The notes under the pieces are model-generated. The model made no database searches and was not told the origin of the DNA. It saw nothing but the letters and a program-made list of their open reading frames with translations. Positions 1 through 9,491 of a stretch of 64,000 nucleotides of DNA are shown piece after piece; the stretch's first letter is position 1, and each line of letters opens with the position of its first letter. Source of the DNA: Methanobacterium_B sp963703015 (GTDB taxonomy: Archaea; Methanobacteriota; Methanobacteria; Methanobacteriales; Methanobacteriaceae); assembly GCA_963703015.1 (NCBI GenBank), contig OY969779.1, positions 806,001-870,000 of the forward strand, written 5' to 3'. A program made the position numbers and the translations under genes.

Positions 1-1163
1 ATGATTGGTGGACATCCCACCCTGAGGTGTATTTCCTTTGCTCCAGCTTCTCTTAATACCTTTACAAGAGATTTGGAGGTTGTTCCCCGGACAATACTGT
101 CGTCTACGAGTACTATACTTTTACCTTCCAGTTCGGATCTGATTGGGTTCATCTTGAGTCTTACTGATGTTTCCCTTTCTTCCTGGGTGGGCATGATAAA
201 TGTTCTACCCACGTACCTGTTTTTAAGGAGTCCTTCACCATAACCAAGTCCTGATTCTCTTGAAAATCCGATTGCTGCTGTGATTGCAGAGTCTGGAACA
301 GGCATTACAACATCGGCGTCTGCTGGAAATTCCTTTGAAAGTGCCTTTCCAATGTTTAGCCTCACATTGTAAACAGAACTTCCGTCTAAAACACTGTCAG
401 GACGGGCAAAATAGACATATTCAAACATACAATGAGCTCTTCGAGGTTTTTCTGTCTCGGAAAGCTTGTAACTTTCTAGTTCATCACCAATATGGATGAT
501 TTCACCAGGTTCAACATCTCTCAGATGTTTGGCCCCTAAAACATCAAAAGCAACTGTTTCTGATGCTACCATTGTTAAATCTCCCAGTTTACCCATGGAA
601 AGGGGTTTGATACCGTTTGGATCCCTAACAGCGTATAGATCTTCGTTGAACAGTATTACAAGTGAGTAGGAACCATTAAGCATTTTTGTAACATTTCTTA
701 TTGATTCCACAACATTTGAAGTTTTTAAGATTTCCCTTGTGAGGAGATGACATAAAACTTCAGAATCTGTTGTAGATTCAAATTCGTATCCCAATAATTC
801 CAGTTCACATCTTAACTCTGGAGAGTTTATGATGTCTCCATTATGGGCAACAGCAATAGTTCCAAGATCAAAATTACTGAACATTGGCTGTGAATTTTCT
901 AGTTTTGATTTACCAGTAGTTGAATATCTCACGTGTCCAATGCCTACATTACCATCGATTCCTTCAACATTACCGTTGTTAAAAACGTCACATACAAGGC
1001 CCATGCCCCGATGGGTTGAAAGTTGGTCTTTGTTATATGCTGATATACCTGCTGATTCTTGCCCTCTGTGCTGCAGAGAATATAATGCATAGTATATCTG
1101 GCGTGAAACATGGACAGACTTATCTTGAGAATATGCACCTACAATTCCACATTTATCCCTCAA
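1..1163 (-). CDS. purF: Amidophosphoribosyltransferase (partial, C-terminus beyond window)
   Basis: First enzyme of de novo purine synthesis: transfers the glutamine amide to PRPP to give phosphoribosylamine. I read one uninterrupted frame of 387 codons from a TTG start at 1163 to the window edge. The N-terminus reads LRDKCGIVGAYSQ, so after the start a short leader precedes the Ntn-glutaminase Cys (DKCGIVG). Further on are SLQHRGQESAG, VAHNGDI, RDPNGIKPL and, near the left edge, the PRPP loop VLVDDSIVRGTT. The start is chosen because an AGGGAGA ribosome binding site lies 7-8 bases upstream and the family begins with this motif. The gene leads the leftward strand, with a TATA-like element upstream. 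Only the last part of the phosphoribosyltransferase domain is missing. Confidence 0.95.
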   Translation of the reverse strand, partial: MRDKCGIVGAYSQDKSVHVSRQIYYALYSLQHRGQESAGISAYNKDQLSTHRGMGLVCDVFNNGNVEGIDGNVGIGHVRYSTTGKSKLENSQPMFSNFDLGTIAVAHNGDIINSPELRCELELLGYEFESTTDSEVLCHLLTREILKTSNVVESIRNVTKMLNGSYSLVILFNEDLYAVRDPNGIKPLSMGKLGDLTMVASETVAFDVLGAKHLRDVEPGEIIHIGDELESYKLSETEKPRRAHCMFEYVYFARPDSVLDGSSVYNVRLNIGKALSKEFPADADVVMPVPDSAITAAIGFSRESGLGYGEGLLKNRYVGRTFIMPTQEERETSVRLKMNPIRSELEGKSIVLVDDSIVRGTTSKSLVKVLREAGAKEIHLRVGCPPI

Positions 1164-1220
1164 TTGAAAATCTCCCTGATATTATAAGATAATTACCGAT
1201 CCATTATCTCAAATTGATCA

Positions 1221-1230
1221 TTTATAATAA
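1221..1230 (-). promoter_or_regulatory. Candidate TATA box for purF
   Basis: On the minus strand this reads TTATTATAAA, a plausible archaeal box A. A start site about 25 bases downstream would give a leader of roughly 30 bases before the purF TTG. This is inference from the motif and spacing only. Confidence 0.4.
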
Positions 1231-1275
1231 CTTTAGTTTAAAATCAGATACACATTTTGGTTAATTATTTTTTTT

Positions 1276-2166
1276 TCATTCCTTCAATAGGTTTGGGTTA
1301 AATTTTTCATCTGTAAATTCTTCCTTTAGATCTTCTATCTTTGAATCGTAAAAAATTAAAACCGCTCTTATGATATTTAACCATTCCTTGGCAGCTTCCT
1401 TTGAAGTTGCTGCAATGTAACCTTGCCCTACAACTATTTTTTCAGGCTTAAATTCATTAGATATAAAATAAACTTGTTCTTCATCATTTAATTCTTCATC
1501 AAATAATTCTTTCCAGAGATCTTTTAATGAAAACCTTTCAAAGAGTTGTTTAGATTTGATGAATTGATATTTGTTTTTAATATCTGCATGCTTGTTTTTA
1601 GCATTTCTAAATTCATCTTCCACAATTTTAAGTTTTTCAGTTAATTTGGAGTTAGAATTAGTTAAATCTTCATTTACCGAGACTAAGTTCTGGTTTTCTG
1701 TTTCCAGATTCTTTTTCTCTCTAGCTAAAATTAATATATTTTCCCTTGATTCAGTTAAATTGTTTTCAAGTTCCCTGAATTTTTGAACGTTGGCTATTGA
1801 TATCAAGCCTGTTCTTATTATGGCGTTTTTTATTTCCTTCCTTATGATGGAGGGATCCATGTACTCCACATCATGGCCAAATGGGAATTTCATACGTTCA
1901 ACATGTCCAACCTTATCTTTGAGACATTTTCTGAACTTTTCAGCCAGTTCCCTGCCTGGTGCATCCACATCTGTTGCTATAAGCACTATATCTGCACCCT
2001 GAACCGCCTTTTTTGCAATTTCAGGGTTAGTTGTTGGAATTATGGAGGATATGGTTATGTGGTATTCTGCTCCAAGGGCTATGTTCTGCATTGCCCTGGA
2101 AACTATTTCCACATCCGAAGCACCTTCCACAATGATCCTAACATCTATTGGATTGATTGCATCCAT
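1276..2166 (-). CDS. Toprim domain protein with coiled-coil
   Basis: 296-residue archaeal protein. Residues 1-125 form a small Toprim domain: an acidic VEGASD near residue 14 and a TDVDAPGREL motif near residue 67 match the Glu and Asp-x-Asp metal-binding positions of Toprim folds (primases, topoisomerases, OLD and RecR proteins). Residues about 130-215 are rich in Leu, Glu, Asn and Lys and look like a long coiled coil. The C-terminal 80 residues are unrecognised. Its ATG directly follows the stop of L37e, so it belongs to a leftward L37e-Toprim transcription unit, and the same gene set (Lsm, L37e, Toprim, purF) is conserved in Methanobacteriales. The catalytic activity is not known; a nucleic-acid role is inferred from the fold and neighbours. 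Confidence 0.75.
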   Translation of the reverse strand: MDAINPIDVRIIVEGASDVEIVSRAMQNIALGAEYHITISSIIPTTNPEIAKKAVQGADIVLIATDVDAPGRELAEKFRKCLKDKVGHVERMKFPFGHDVEYMDPSIIRKEIKNAIIRTGLISIANVQKFRELENNLTESRENILILAREKKNLETENQNLVSVNEDLTNSNSKLTEKLKIVEDEFRNAKNKHADIKNKYQFIKSKQLFERFSLKDLWKELFDEELNDEEQVYFISNEFKPEKIVVGQGYIAATSKEAAKEWLNIIRAVLIFYDSKIEDLKEEFTDEKFNPNLLKE

Positions 2167-2349
2167 TTACTTCAACCTGTAACCATTAAGTTTCTTATTC
2201 TGCCAGTTGTAGGATCTGATCTTACTTGATCTACCGAATCCGCAGGCAGCGCAGTACTTTTTACGTGCGTTGTAAGAATTTTTTCCACAACGTCTACATC
2301 GTATATGGGTTTTTTTGTTACGCTTACCAAATGATGGTGTTCCTTTCAT
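2167..2349 (-). CDS. rpl37e: 50S ribosomal protein L37e
   Basis: 60-residue zinc-binding protein of the large ribosomal subunit. It has the expected start MKGTPSFGKRNKKTH and two CxxC-type pairs, CRRCG and CAACGFG, that bind one zinc ion, embedded in Arg/Lys-rich sequence. Length and motif order match archaeal L37e over the full protein. It sits between the Lsm gene and the Toprim gene, all leftward. The Lsm-L37e pair is a long-known conserved neighbourhood in archaea. Confidence 0.96.
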   Translation of the reverse strand: MKGTPSFGKRNKKTHIRCRRCGKNSYNARKKYCAACGFGRSSKIRSYNWQNKKLNGYRLK

Positions 2350-2411
2350 TCTAATTTTCCTCCGTGAATTGTGTTAATATAAAAATTTGTTGAGATTAGG
2401 TTCCCAGTTAT

Positions 2412-2654
2412 TTACACTGGAGATATATATACTATGTTGTCCCCTCTAATAAGGACTATTCCTAATCGTTTAGCTGTTTCTAAGCCATCTAATTCTTCAG
2501 CTTCATTCAATACTAAATTCATATGCATGTCAAAACTTTTTAAAAGTCCCCTGAACTCTCTACCACCTTTGAGTTCAATTAATACTTGTGAGTTTAATGA
2601 TTTACCAAGCACGTCTAAGGGCCTTGAAGTATTCAAATTCTTTTGTACAGTCAC
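2412..2654 (-). CDS. Archaeal Sm-like (Lsm) protein
   Basis: Small RNA-binding protein forming heptameric rings on U-rich RNA. Sm motif 1 is visible as LKGGREFRGLLKSFDMHMN and Sm motif 2 as IRGDNIVYI near the C-terminus. It closely resembles the Methanothermobacter Sm protein MTH649. Two GTG codons could start it. I prefer the inner GTG at 2654 (80 residues) because AGGTGA lies five bases before it; the outer GTG at 2663 overlaps that ribosome binding site. First gene of the leftward Lsm-L37e-Toprim unit. Confidence 0.93.
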   Translation of the reverse strand: MTVQKNLNTSRPLDVLGKSLNSQVLIELKGGREFRGLLKSFDMHMNLVLNEAEELDGLETAKRLGIVLIRGDNIVYISPV

Positions 2655-3225
2655 TAATATCACCTTTCCTATAACTTCAATGTTGGTCAGATTTGTATTT
2701 AAATGTATCCGTTGCTAACTGCTAATATAATTTATTGCAACTCAATTAAGTTCAGAATTAAAAGCATTTTAATTTAAAATGAGATCAAATTCCTTTCTTA
2801 CATTTAATTCAGATCATCTTGTTATATACATTTAATCATTCAATCACTGATAAAAATTTCGATCTAAAAAAAAAATTAGTGCAATTTAATGATGAACTAT
2901 AATATTTTATTTAACTGCCAAATAAATATTTGAAGCAGCAAGAACATATTCATTAAATAATATCCAAACCAACCCATATCTTAATATTTCCAATGAAAGA
3001 ACTGTATTATTACAGATTATAACAGGATAATTTGTTTTGTAACTAATTGATGTGGTATTAATTATCAGGGGTATCATTTGTAAAGCAGTTGTGGCCATAT
3101 TATATAGTAATATTTGAACTGAAACCCAAACTGTAACCGTGCCATGTGTTAAAAAAAAATATTAAAATTATGATGGTTTTTTTGTTTGGAATTCATAATG
3201 TTCATTCGTGTAAAGGTGTTGTAAA
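2655..3225. other. Intergenic region between divergent Lsm and PUA genes
   Basis: About 570 bases of AT-rich sequence separating divergent transcription units. A TATA-like stretch lies near 3101-3112 and poly-A tracts near 2866 and 3151. A 63-codon leftward open frame at 2907-3098 has no ribosome binding site and no recognisable sequence, so I do not call it. I see no RNA gene. Confidence 0.5.
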
Positions 3226-3702
3226 TTGAAGATCAGGAAAAGATATTATCTTAAAAAGAAAATGCTCAGGGAAATGGAAGGAAAACTTGGAGATTTTTCA
3301 GGAATAATTAAACCCAAAAGCAAGGTCGAGATCATTGAAACTGACCTTGACGATATCATACTAGTGGATGGAAATCCCACGATCATGATGATAGAGGGAG
3401 AACCATTTCCAACCCTTAAAGGAGCCCTTGAACTCGATATCAAAACCAAGTTTGTGGTGGTTGATATGGGTGCAGTTAAATTTGTTATTAAAGGTGCAGA
3501 TATCATGTCACCAGGAATCACAGATGCCGATCCAAACATAGTTGAAGGAGATCTAGTTGTGATTGTGGATGAAACCCATCATAAACCCCTTGCAACAGGC
3601 AGAAGTCTTCTGAAAGGACCGGAAATGGTTGAAAATAGTGAGGGTAAGGCAATCAAAAATATTCATCATGTGGGCGACGAGATCTGGGATCTAGTCATCT
3701 AA
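3226..3702 (+). CDS. PUA domain RNA-binding protein
   Basis: 158 residues. The N-terminal half (about 1-75) is the archaeal pre-PUA domain and the C-terminal half (about 76-150) a PUA domain, with the typical MSPGITDAD and EGDLVVIVDETHHKPLATG strands. The architecture is that of the archaeal relatives of eukaryotic MCT-1. PUA domains bind structured RNA; the exact target of this group is not established. The start is a TTG preceded by AAAGGTG. arfB follows 33 bases downstream on the same strand, so the two may be cotranscribed. Confidence 0.85.
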   Translation: MKIRKRYYLKKKMLREMEGKLGDFSGIIKPKSKVEIIETDLDDIILVDGNPTIMMIEGEPFPTLKGALELDIKTKFVVVDMGAVKFVIKGADIMSPGITDADPNIVEGDLVVIVDETHHKPLATGRSLLKGPEMVENSEGKAIKNIHHVGDEIWDLVI

Positions 3703-3735
3703 AACATTGATTGTAAAAAAGAGGTGACTTTGATA

Positions 3736-4434
3736 ATGACTGATCTCAGATACGAAGCAGGTAATGTTGTATCTCCACAGGTTCACAGCGTGGGTGTTCT
3801 TGCAGTTGGTTCACATCTAGAGAATCATGGTGCTGCACTACCCATAGATACAGATTCCAAAATAGCTGCCTATATCGGGCTTCAAGCAGCTTTGATAACA
3901 GGAGCCAAATACCTTGGAATACTATACTCCGCAACAGAGTACGAATATGTTGAGCATGGAATTCACCAGGAACCTGAAGAACTCGTTAATAAACAGTTGA
4001 TTCCAACCCTGAGATCAGCAAAGAAACTACTCAATCTCGACTCAGTTGTCCTTGTAAATGGTCATGGAGGTAACGTTCCAGTTAAAGATTATCTTGAACA
4101 TGTGCAAGGGGAAACTGGTCTCAAGATCATTTTCAACAACAAAATTGTGGAAATTGAAGGGCCACATGCAGGTACAGGAGAAGTATCGGTGGGAGAACTA
4201 CTGGGAATTCTTGATAAAACCAAATTAAAAGAACACTGCAACTTCGAAAACTATCCTGAAGTAGGAATGGTGGGTCTTGATAAGGCTAGAAAAGCAGAGG
4301 AAGGAATAAATCAGGGTGCTCTGGAAGTTATTGATAATGGGGTGTGTATCAATCTTGAGCTTGGAGAATTCATACTCCAAACTGCAATTGTAGCTGTGAT
4401 GGACGATGTTGAGAAACTCATAAACACAGACTAA
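3736..4434 (+). CDS. arfB: FAPy deformylase ArfB (creatininase family)
   Basis: Probable 2-amino-5-formylamino-6-ribosylaminopyrimidin-4(3H)-one 5'-phosphate deformylase, the second step of archaeal riboflavin and F420 synthesis, as known for MJ0116. The creatininase fold is shown by GSHLENHGAALPIDTDS (metal ligands Glu, His, Asp) and by NGHGGN in the middle of the protein. The ATG at 3736 is chosen because GAGGTGA lies eight bases upstream; the in-frame GTG at 3724 is part of that ribosome binding site. 232 residues, the usual family length. Other riboflavin/F420 genes in the window are the diaminopyrimidine reductase at 26.5 kb and ribC at 61.6 kb. Confidence 0.85.
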   Translation: MTDLRYEAGNVVSPQVHSVGVLAVGSHLENHGAALPIDTDSKIAAYIGLQAALITGAKYLGILYSATEYEYVEHGIHQEPEELVNKQLIPTLRSAKKLLNLDSVVLVNGHGGNVPVKDYLEHVQGETGLKIIFNNKIVEIEGPHAGTGEVSVGELLGILDKTKLKEHCNFENYPEVGMVGLDKARKAEEGINQGALEVIDNGVCINLELGEFILQTAIVAVMDDVEKLINTD

Positions 4435-4462
4435 CAAACTGCATAAGAATAATATTTTTTCC

Positions 4463-6964
4463 CTAATTCTCTATTTTCTTGATTATTTGTGTACACTCTT
4501 TAACCAATTTAAATCGTTTGTATGCTTCTGAAATTCTTCTAACTGCTTCTAGCGTTCTTATTAATGAGTCTAACCATGAGAATATGTCCCCTGCATAGGC
4601 ATGTATTCCATAGTCCCTGAGGAGTTTTTTGCTTATGTCCGCTGGATCGTACTTCATGTTCCTGTACTTCAGTATCTTCATGGACATTTCATCCTGGAAA
4701 CAGGTGCAAAATGGTCTGTCCTTACATCTACAGGACATGAACTCCATCTGCAGATTTATTAAGAGTTCCTGAAATTTGGGTTCGAGTTTTGAGAGGGCAT
4801 CCCCTGAACTCAGTATATCCAGGGTTGAATCTGCAAAGAGTCTGGATGATACATTGGATTTTAAGGCCTGGGCAAGTTTTTGAACTATACGTGATGATAG
4901 GTAGGCACTTTCAAATGGATTTAAACCTATGGCCATATCCACAGGGCTCAGTTTAGAGGATGTGATCCGTTTCTTTATATAATCTGCATCTTGGTAGTTT
5001 AAAAATGAAACTGAAACTGCGCGACCGTAGGGTGTTGGAGATATGGAGTCGTTTTTTGATGTTGCAAATCCATGGTCCACAATCAGATCACAGACTGCAT
5101 CCACCCCAAGTGGCAGATCATCCTTTTTATAGGCTTCTTGAAGGTAAGAAACATTATCGGCTGTTCCGGAACATATATCAGCTAAAATCTGTTCCACTAC
5201 AGACTCTTCAGAGTAGTGTACATCGATGGATTCTACATCACTTTCTAAGAGTCTGACTGCTTGTGTTTCCTCTGTTTCGTCGTCGTATTTTAATCCTATT
5301 TCTGGTATTAGATATACCCTTCCAATATCATGGTAGGTTGGTCTTCCTGCCCTTCCAAGCATCTGTGAAAATTCGTTGGGTGTCAGCCATTTATTTCCCA
5401 TGGTCAGAGTTTCAAATATCACCTGTGAAGCTGGGAAATCCACCCCTGCAGCTAGGGCTGCTGTTGTAACCACAGCTGAAATTTTCTGTTTCAAAAAATC
5501 CTTTTCAATTCTGCTCTTCTTTGCATATGATAGTCCAGCATGATAAGCTGCGGCTGAAATACCTCTTTTTACGAGGTAATCTGCTATTGAATGGGTTTTT
5601 CTCCTTGAATTGGTGAATATTATGGTTTGACCATGGAATCCCTTGGATGAAACTATCTTGTACTCGTTTCTAGATAGTCTGGCAATCAGATCTTCCTTTT
5701 CATGGTCAGTTCTTGCAAATATCAGGTGTCTTTCAAGGGGTACTGGTCTCTTGTCATATTCAACCAGTTTCATTTGGAATTCCGATGCAATTTCCTGGGG
5801 ATTTTTAATGGTTGCAGATAAGCCAATGATCTGCAGCTCTGGAAACAGGGTTTGTAACCTGCGTATTAATCCCTTTAATCTGGGTCCCCTTTCATCGTCG
5901 TCGAGCATGTGTATTTCATCCACAACCACCGTACCTATATTTCCAATATCTGAGGCCCTGCCTGATCTAAGGAGAAAATCCAATCCTTCGTAGGTTCCAA
6001 CAACTATGTCGGAGTTGTTAATTTTTTCATCGTGTATAGAAAGTTCTTCCTTCGCATTTATCCTGCTCATTCCTACACGTATTGATACTTTGAGTCCTAA
6101 CTGTTTGTATTTCTTCTTGAAGTCTCTGTACTTTTGATTTGCAAGTGCCACGAGTGGTGTGAGGAATATGAACTTTTTTCCATTCATTGCATTGGGTATT
6201 CCTGCAAGTTCACCTATCAAGGTTTTTCCACTCGCTGTTGCAGATACAACCAGGAGATTTTCCCCTTCAAGAACTCCGCTTTTTAGTGAGAGGGCTTGAA
6301 CTGGGAGTAAATGTTTCCCATGACCCTTTAAAATCTTTTTAAGTTCCACAGGTATTTTAAGGTCATCAATCAAAATTTTGGGTACATCCGGACCCTTGGA
6401 ATCTATTTTATCGTAGAGTGTGAGATTTGGATGTTTAACAGGGTTGAACCTGGGATCCATCATTTTCAGTACAATGTTAAGATCCCCAGTTTCTTCGAGT
6501 TTCCTCTTGAAATTGGGAAATGTGCTCATATCAAAGTTATGTGCCTTGAGTTCACGTTTTATTTCCGCTTCTGCACATTTTTTGCAGAGGTACTCCCTGT
6601 GGTATAGGTAGGAGGAATCTCTTCTGATGAGTGTTATGAACCCTTCAAATGTACAGTGTCTGCACATTATGGTTTTCTTAAAGGGTATGTTGAGGGATTC
6701 GAGCATTTCCTCTGTTTCTTCATCGTTTCCAACCAAGTAAACATTTTGTTTCCTTAAAATTTTGATTGCTTCACTTGGTGGGAACAGGTTCTCATTTTCA
6801 GGGTCTTTTTTAACGATGAATTTATTGGGCCTTACCTTATCTCCTTTCCTCTCTAACTTAATATAACCATAAAATAAAGGTTTCCTGCGGGTGTTAACAG
6901 CACCTTTAGCACTGCCTATTGGAAACATCTCCAATATCTTTTTATTTTTCCTTAAAATTATCAT
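4463..6964 (-). CDS. Large SF2 DEAD/DEAH helicase, Ski2/Hel308-like
   Basis: 833-residue superfamily 2 helicase. Motif I SATASGKT is at 241-248, motif II DEIH at 349-352, motif III SAT at 383-385, motif V TTAALAAGVDFP near 500-511 and motif VI QMLGRAGRP at 534-542, as in the Ski2/Hel308 branch. An N-terminal zinc-finger-like module has CRHC (101-104) and CKKC (127-130), and the C-terminal part carries another Cys cluster, SCRCKDRPFCTCF. These Cys modules match the methanogen helicase group with a DUF5814-type C-terminus. It probably acts on nucleic acid in repair or RNA metabolism; the substrate is unknown. The start is the first ATG of the frame; its ribosome binding site is weak. Confidence 0.85.
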   Translation of the reverse strand: MIILRKNKKILEMFPIGSAKGAVNTRRKPLFYGYIKLERKGDKVRPNKFIVKKDPENENLFPPSEAIKILRKQNVYLVGNDEETEEMLESLNIPFKKTIMCRHCTFEGFITLIRRDSSYLYHREYLCKKCAEAEIKRELKAHNFDMSTFPNFKRKLEETGDLNIVLKMMDPRFNPVKHPNLTLYDKIDSKGPDVPKILIDDLKIPVELKKILKGHGKHLLPVQALSLKSGVLEGENLLVVSATASGKTLIGELAGIPNAMNGKKFIFLTPLVALANQKYRDFKKKYKQLGLKVSIRVGMSRINAKEELSIHDEKINNSDIVVGTYEGLDFLLRSGRASDIGNIGTVVVDEIHMLDDDERGPRLKGLIRRLQTLFPELQIIGLSATIKNPQEIASEFQMKLVEYDKRPVPLERHLIFARTDHEKEDLIARLSRNEYKIVSSKGFHGQTIIFTNSRRKTHSIADYLVKRGISAAAYHAGLSYAKKSRIEKDFLKQKISAVVTTAALAAGVDFPASQVIFETLTMGNKWLTPNEFSQMLGRAGRPTYHDIGRVYLIPEIGLKYDDETEETQAVRLLESDVESIDVHYSEESVVEQILADICSGTADNVSYLQEAYKKDDLPLGVDAVCDLIVDHGFATSKNDSISPTPYGRAVSVSFLNYQDADYIKKRITSSKLSPVDMAIGLNPFESAYLSSRIVQKLAQALKSNVSSRLFADSTLDILSSGDALSKLEPKFQELLINLQMEFMSCRCKDRPFCTCFQDEMSMKILKYRNMKYDPADISKKLLRDYGIHAYAGDIFSWLDSLIRTLEAVRRISEAYKRFKLVKECTQIIKKIEN

Positions 6965-7262
6965 TTAAATCTTGAATTGTTTATAAAAATATTTTCAGTC
7001 TTATTTGATTCCTTTAAATCTCTGTATATTTAAAGATTTAATAGTATTTTTTTGTGGATTTAAAAAAAATGTTTAGTTCAATTGAAAACTAATGTCCCAA
7101 ATTTTTTAGGGTGTTAAAATTTCCATTCATTGTATAAATCTTATTTTTAGTAGTAATAGAAGATTTAAGGTTGTATAGAACTTAGTGTATTAGTAAACTC
7201 GTAAACTGTAAATCACCGCAATTTCATTTAAAAAAAAAAGTAATTGATGGAAATTTTGGGGT

Positions 7263-8921
7263 TTATATTGTTTCCATCTTCTTCAGTTTTTCATTTAAAA
7301 GTTCCACAGCCTGGTCCCTTAATTTGAACTTTTGAATTTTTCCACTGGTTGTGAGTGGAAATTCATCCACTATAAAAACATGTTTAGGTACTTTGTAACG
7401 GGCTATTTTTTGAAGTGCGTAGTCTCGAACATCTTCTTCTGCTAAATCAACATCTTTTTCTGGGATTACAAATGCTCCGACTATTTCTCCGTATTTTTCA
7501 TCGGGAATTCCAACTACCTGGACATCTTGTACTTCAGGCATGGTGTGGATGAATTCTTCAATCTCACGGGGATAAATGTTTTCACCGCCACGTATGATCA
7601 TGTCCTTTATTCTTCCAACTATGGTGTAGTATCCATCTTCATCCATGGTTGCAAGATCTCCACTGTGTAGCCAACCATCCTCTTCAACAGCTTCTTTAGT
7701 TTTATCAGGCATTTTGTAGTAGCCCTTCATTACATTGTAGCCTCTGCAGCAAATTTCCCCTGTCTGACCTGGTCCCAGTGTTTCACCTGTTTCTGGGTCT
7801 ATTAGTTTGACCTCTATGTTTGGGCGTGCCCTTCCAACTGTGTTCACACGTTTTTCAACAGAGTCATCCACATTTGTCTGGGTGAAAACTGGTGAAGCTT
7901 CTGTTAATCCATAGGCTATTGTAATGTCCTTCATGTGCATGTCTGATATTACCTTTTTCATGGCTTCAATTGGACATGGGGATCCTGCCATTATACCGGT
8001 TCTAAGGGAAGTTAGGTCAAACATCTCAAACATTGGATGGTTAAATTCTGCTATGAACATGGTTGGAACACCATACAATGCTGTGCAGCTTTCTTTTTGG
8101 ACTGCTGCAAGGGCAAGTAATGGGTCGAATTCTTCAAGCATTACAAGTGTGCCTCTGTGTGTTAAAATTGCCAGCACTCCAAGGACGATGCCGAAACAAT
8201 GGAAAAGCGGTACAGGCAGGCATAATTTGTCTTCCTCTGTAAATCTCTGACACTCCCCAATGTAGTATCCGTTGTTTAGGATGTTTCTATGGGTTAACAT
8301 CACACCCTTGGGAAATCCTGTTGTTCCGGAGGTGTACTGCATGTTGATAACATCATGATTGTCTAGGGTTTTTTTAACCCTTAAAAGCTCAGCATCATCG
8401 GTGTGCTTACCTAAAAGCATGAGTTCGTTGGTGTTGTACATTCCCCTGTGTTTTTCTTGGCCCACGTAGATGACCTGTTTAAGATGAGGGAATCTTTCAC
8501 TCCTAAGTTCTCCTCTTTCCTGTGTTTTAAGTTCAGGCACAAGATCGTAGAGTATTTTTAGATAGTCCACATCCCTAAATCCATCAATTATTGCAAGTGC
8601 CTTCATATCGGACTGTTTAAGTACGTATTCCAGTTCATGGGATTTGTAGGCTGTGTTCATTGTCACGAGAACCACACCTATTTTGGCTGTTGCAAACATG
8701 AATGTCAACCAGTCAGGCACATTTTTAGCCCATATACCCACATGATCGCCCTTTTTCACACCCACTGATAAAAGGCCCTTTGCAAGCATATTTACACGTT
8801 CATCAAACTGTTTGTATGTAAACCTAAGATCTCTGTCGGGATACACTAGGAAATCCCTGGACGGATCCTTTTCTACCTGTTTTTCAAAGAAGTCTCCGAT
8901 GGTTTCTTCACTAAAGAGCAT
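7263..8921 (-). CDS. AMP-dependent acyl-CoA synthetase
   Basis: 552-residue member of the adenylate-forming superfamily, which activates a carboxylic acid with ATP and loads it on CoA. The phosphate-binding motif YTSGTTGFPKG is at 196-206, YGLTE at 337-341, the hinge-region Gly-Asp at 421-422, and the catalytic Lys of TTSGKIQK at 528. Overall it resembles medium/long-chain fatty acyl-CoA ligases; the chain length is not deducible. It is the last gene of a leftward set with a thioesterase and an XRE-cupin regulator. Methanogens do not oxidise fatty acids, so a role in lipid turnover or in making an acyl-CoA precursor is inference. Confidence 0.9.
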   Translation of the reverse strand: MLFSEETIGDFFEKQVEKDPSRDFLVYPDRDLRFTYKQFDERVNMLAKGLLSVGVKKGDHVGIWAKNVPDWLTFMFATAKIGVVLVTMNTAYKSHELEYVLKQSDMKALAIIDGFRDVDYLKILYDLVPELKTQERGELRSERFPHLKQVIYVGQEKHRGMYNTNELMLLGKHTDDAELLRVKKTLDNHDVINMQYTSGTTGFPKGVMLTHRNILNNGYYIGECQRFTEEDKLCLPVPLFHCFGIVLGVLAILTHRGTLVMLEEFDPLLALAAVQKESCTALYGVPTMFIAEFNHPMFEMFDLTSLRTGIMAGSPCPIEAMKKVISDMHMKDITIAYGLTEASPVFTQTNVDDSVEKRVNTVGRARPNIEVKLIDPETGETLGPGQTGEICCRGYNVMKGYYKMPDKTKEAVEEDGWLHSGDLATMDEDGYYTIVGRIKDMIIRGGENIYPREIEEFIHTMPEVQDVQVVGIPDEKYGEIVGAFVIPEKDVDLAEEDVRDYALQKIARYKVPKHVFIVDEFPLTTSGKIQKFKLRDQAVELLNEKLKKMETI

Positions 8922-8993
8922 GAAAATTCCCCCATACTTAAACTAATTGGTGTTTATTATCTATTTTATTTTAAATCATTAAATTTATTATTC

Positions 8994-9413
8994 CTATTCC
9001 TGACTCTGGGTTCCGTGGGGTAGTAAATGTTCTTCCAACTGTGATCTAATGGATTCTGGTATTGGCATGGATTTTTTCTCTAAAAAATTGAAGTGCACAA
9101 CAACTGCCTTTCCCCTTACATTTAGTTTACCCCTCTGCCATGCTTCATGTCCCAAAGTGAATGAACTGTTACCTATTTTTTCAACGAATGTTCGTATCTC
9201 TATGTCTTCTCCATAGTACATTTCACCCACAAAGTCAAATTCTGTTCTGACCATTATGAGTTTCCAGTTCTCATAGCTTAAATCAAGATCAGGTGTGAAC
9301 ATTCTGAACACCGGATTTCTAGCCTCTTCAAACCATATTGCCAGAACTGTGTTGTTTACATGTCGAAGTCCGTCTATGTCTCCAAATCTTGGAGTTACTG
9401 TTGTTTTAAACAT
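8994..9413 (-). CDS. Hotdog-fold acyl-CoA thioesterase (4HBT family)
   Basis: 139-residue single hotdog domain. The signature FGDIDGLRHVNN at residues 10-21 matches the 4-hydroxybenzoyl-CoA thioesterase family, with Asp14 as probable catalytic residue. The rest has the expected strands, including LIMVRTEFDF and VVHFNFLEK. It would hydrolyse an acyl-CoA, so with the downstream acyl-CoA synthetase it makes an opposed pair. The XRE-cupin regulator lies 78 bases upstream on the same strand. Specificity is unknown. Confidence 0.85.
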   Translation of the reverse strand: MFKTTVTPRFGDIDGLRHVNNTVLAIWFEEARNPVFRMFTPDLDLSYENWKLIMVRTEFDFVGEMYYGEDIEIRTFVEKIGNSSFTLGHEAWQRGKLNVRGKAVVVHFNFLEKKSMPIPESIRSQLEEHLLPHGTQSQE

Positions 9414-9491
9414 TTAATTCCTCTTATATTTGTTAGTTCGCTGTTTTGTTTATTGTTCCATTAAAAATTATGTGATACCGAAATTTAATAT

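Noticed and set aside
2907..3098. Leftward 63-codon open frame in the Lsm/PUA gap
   Set aside because: No ribosome binding site, no domain, composition of random AT-rich DNA.
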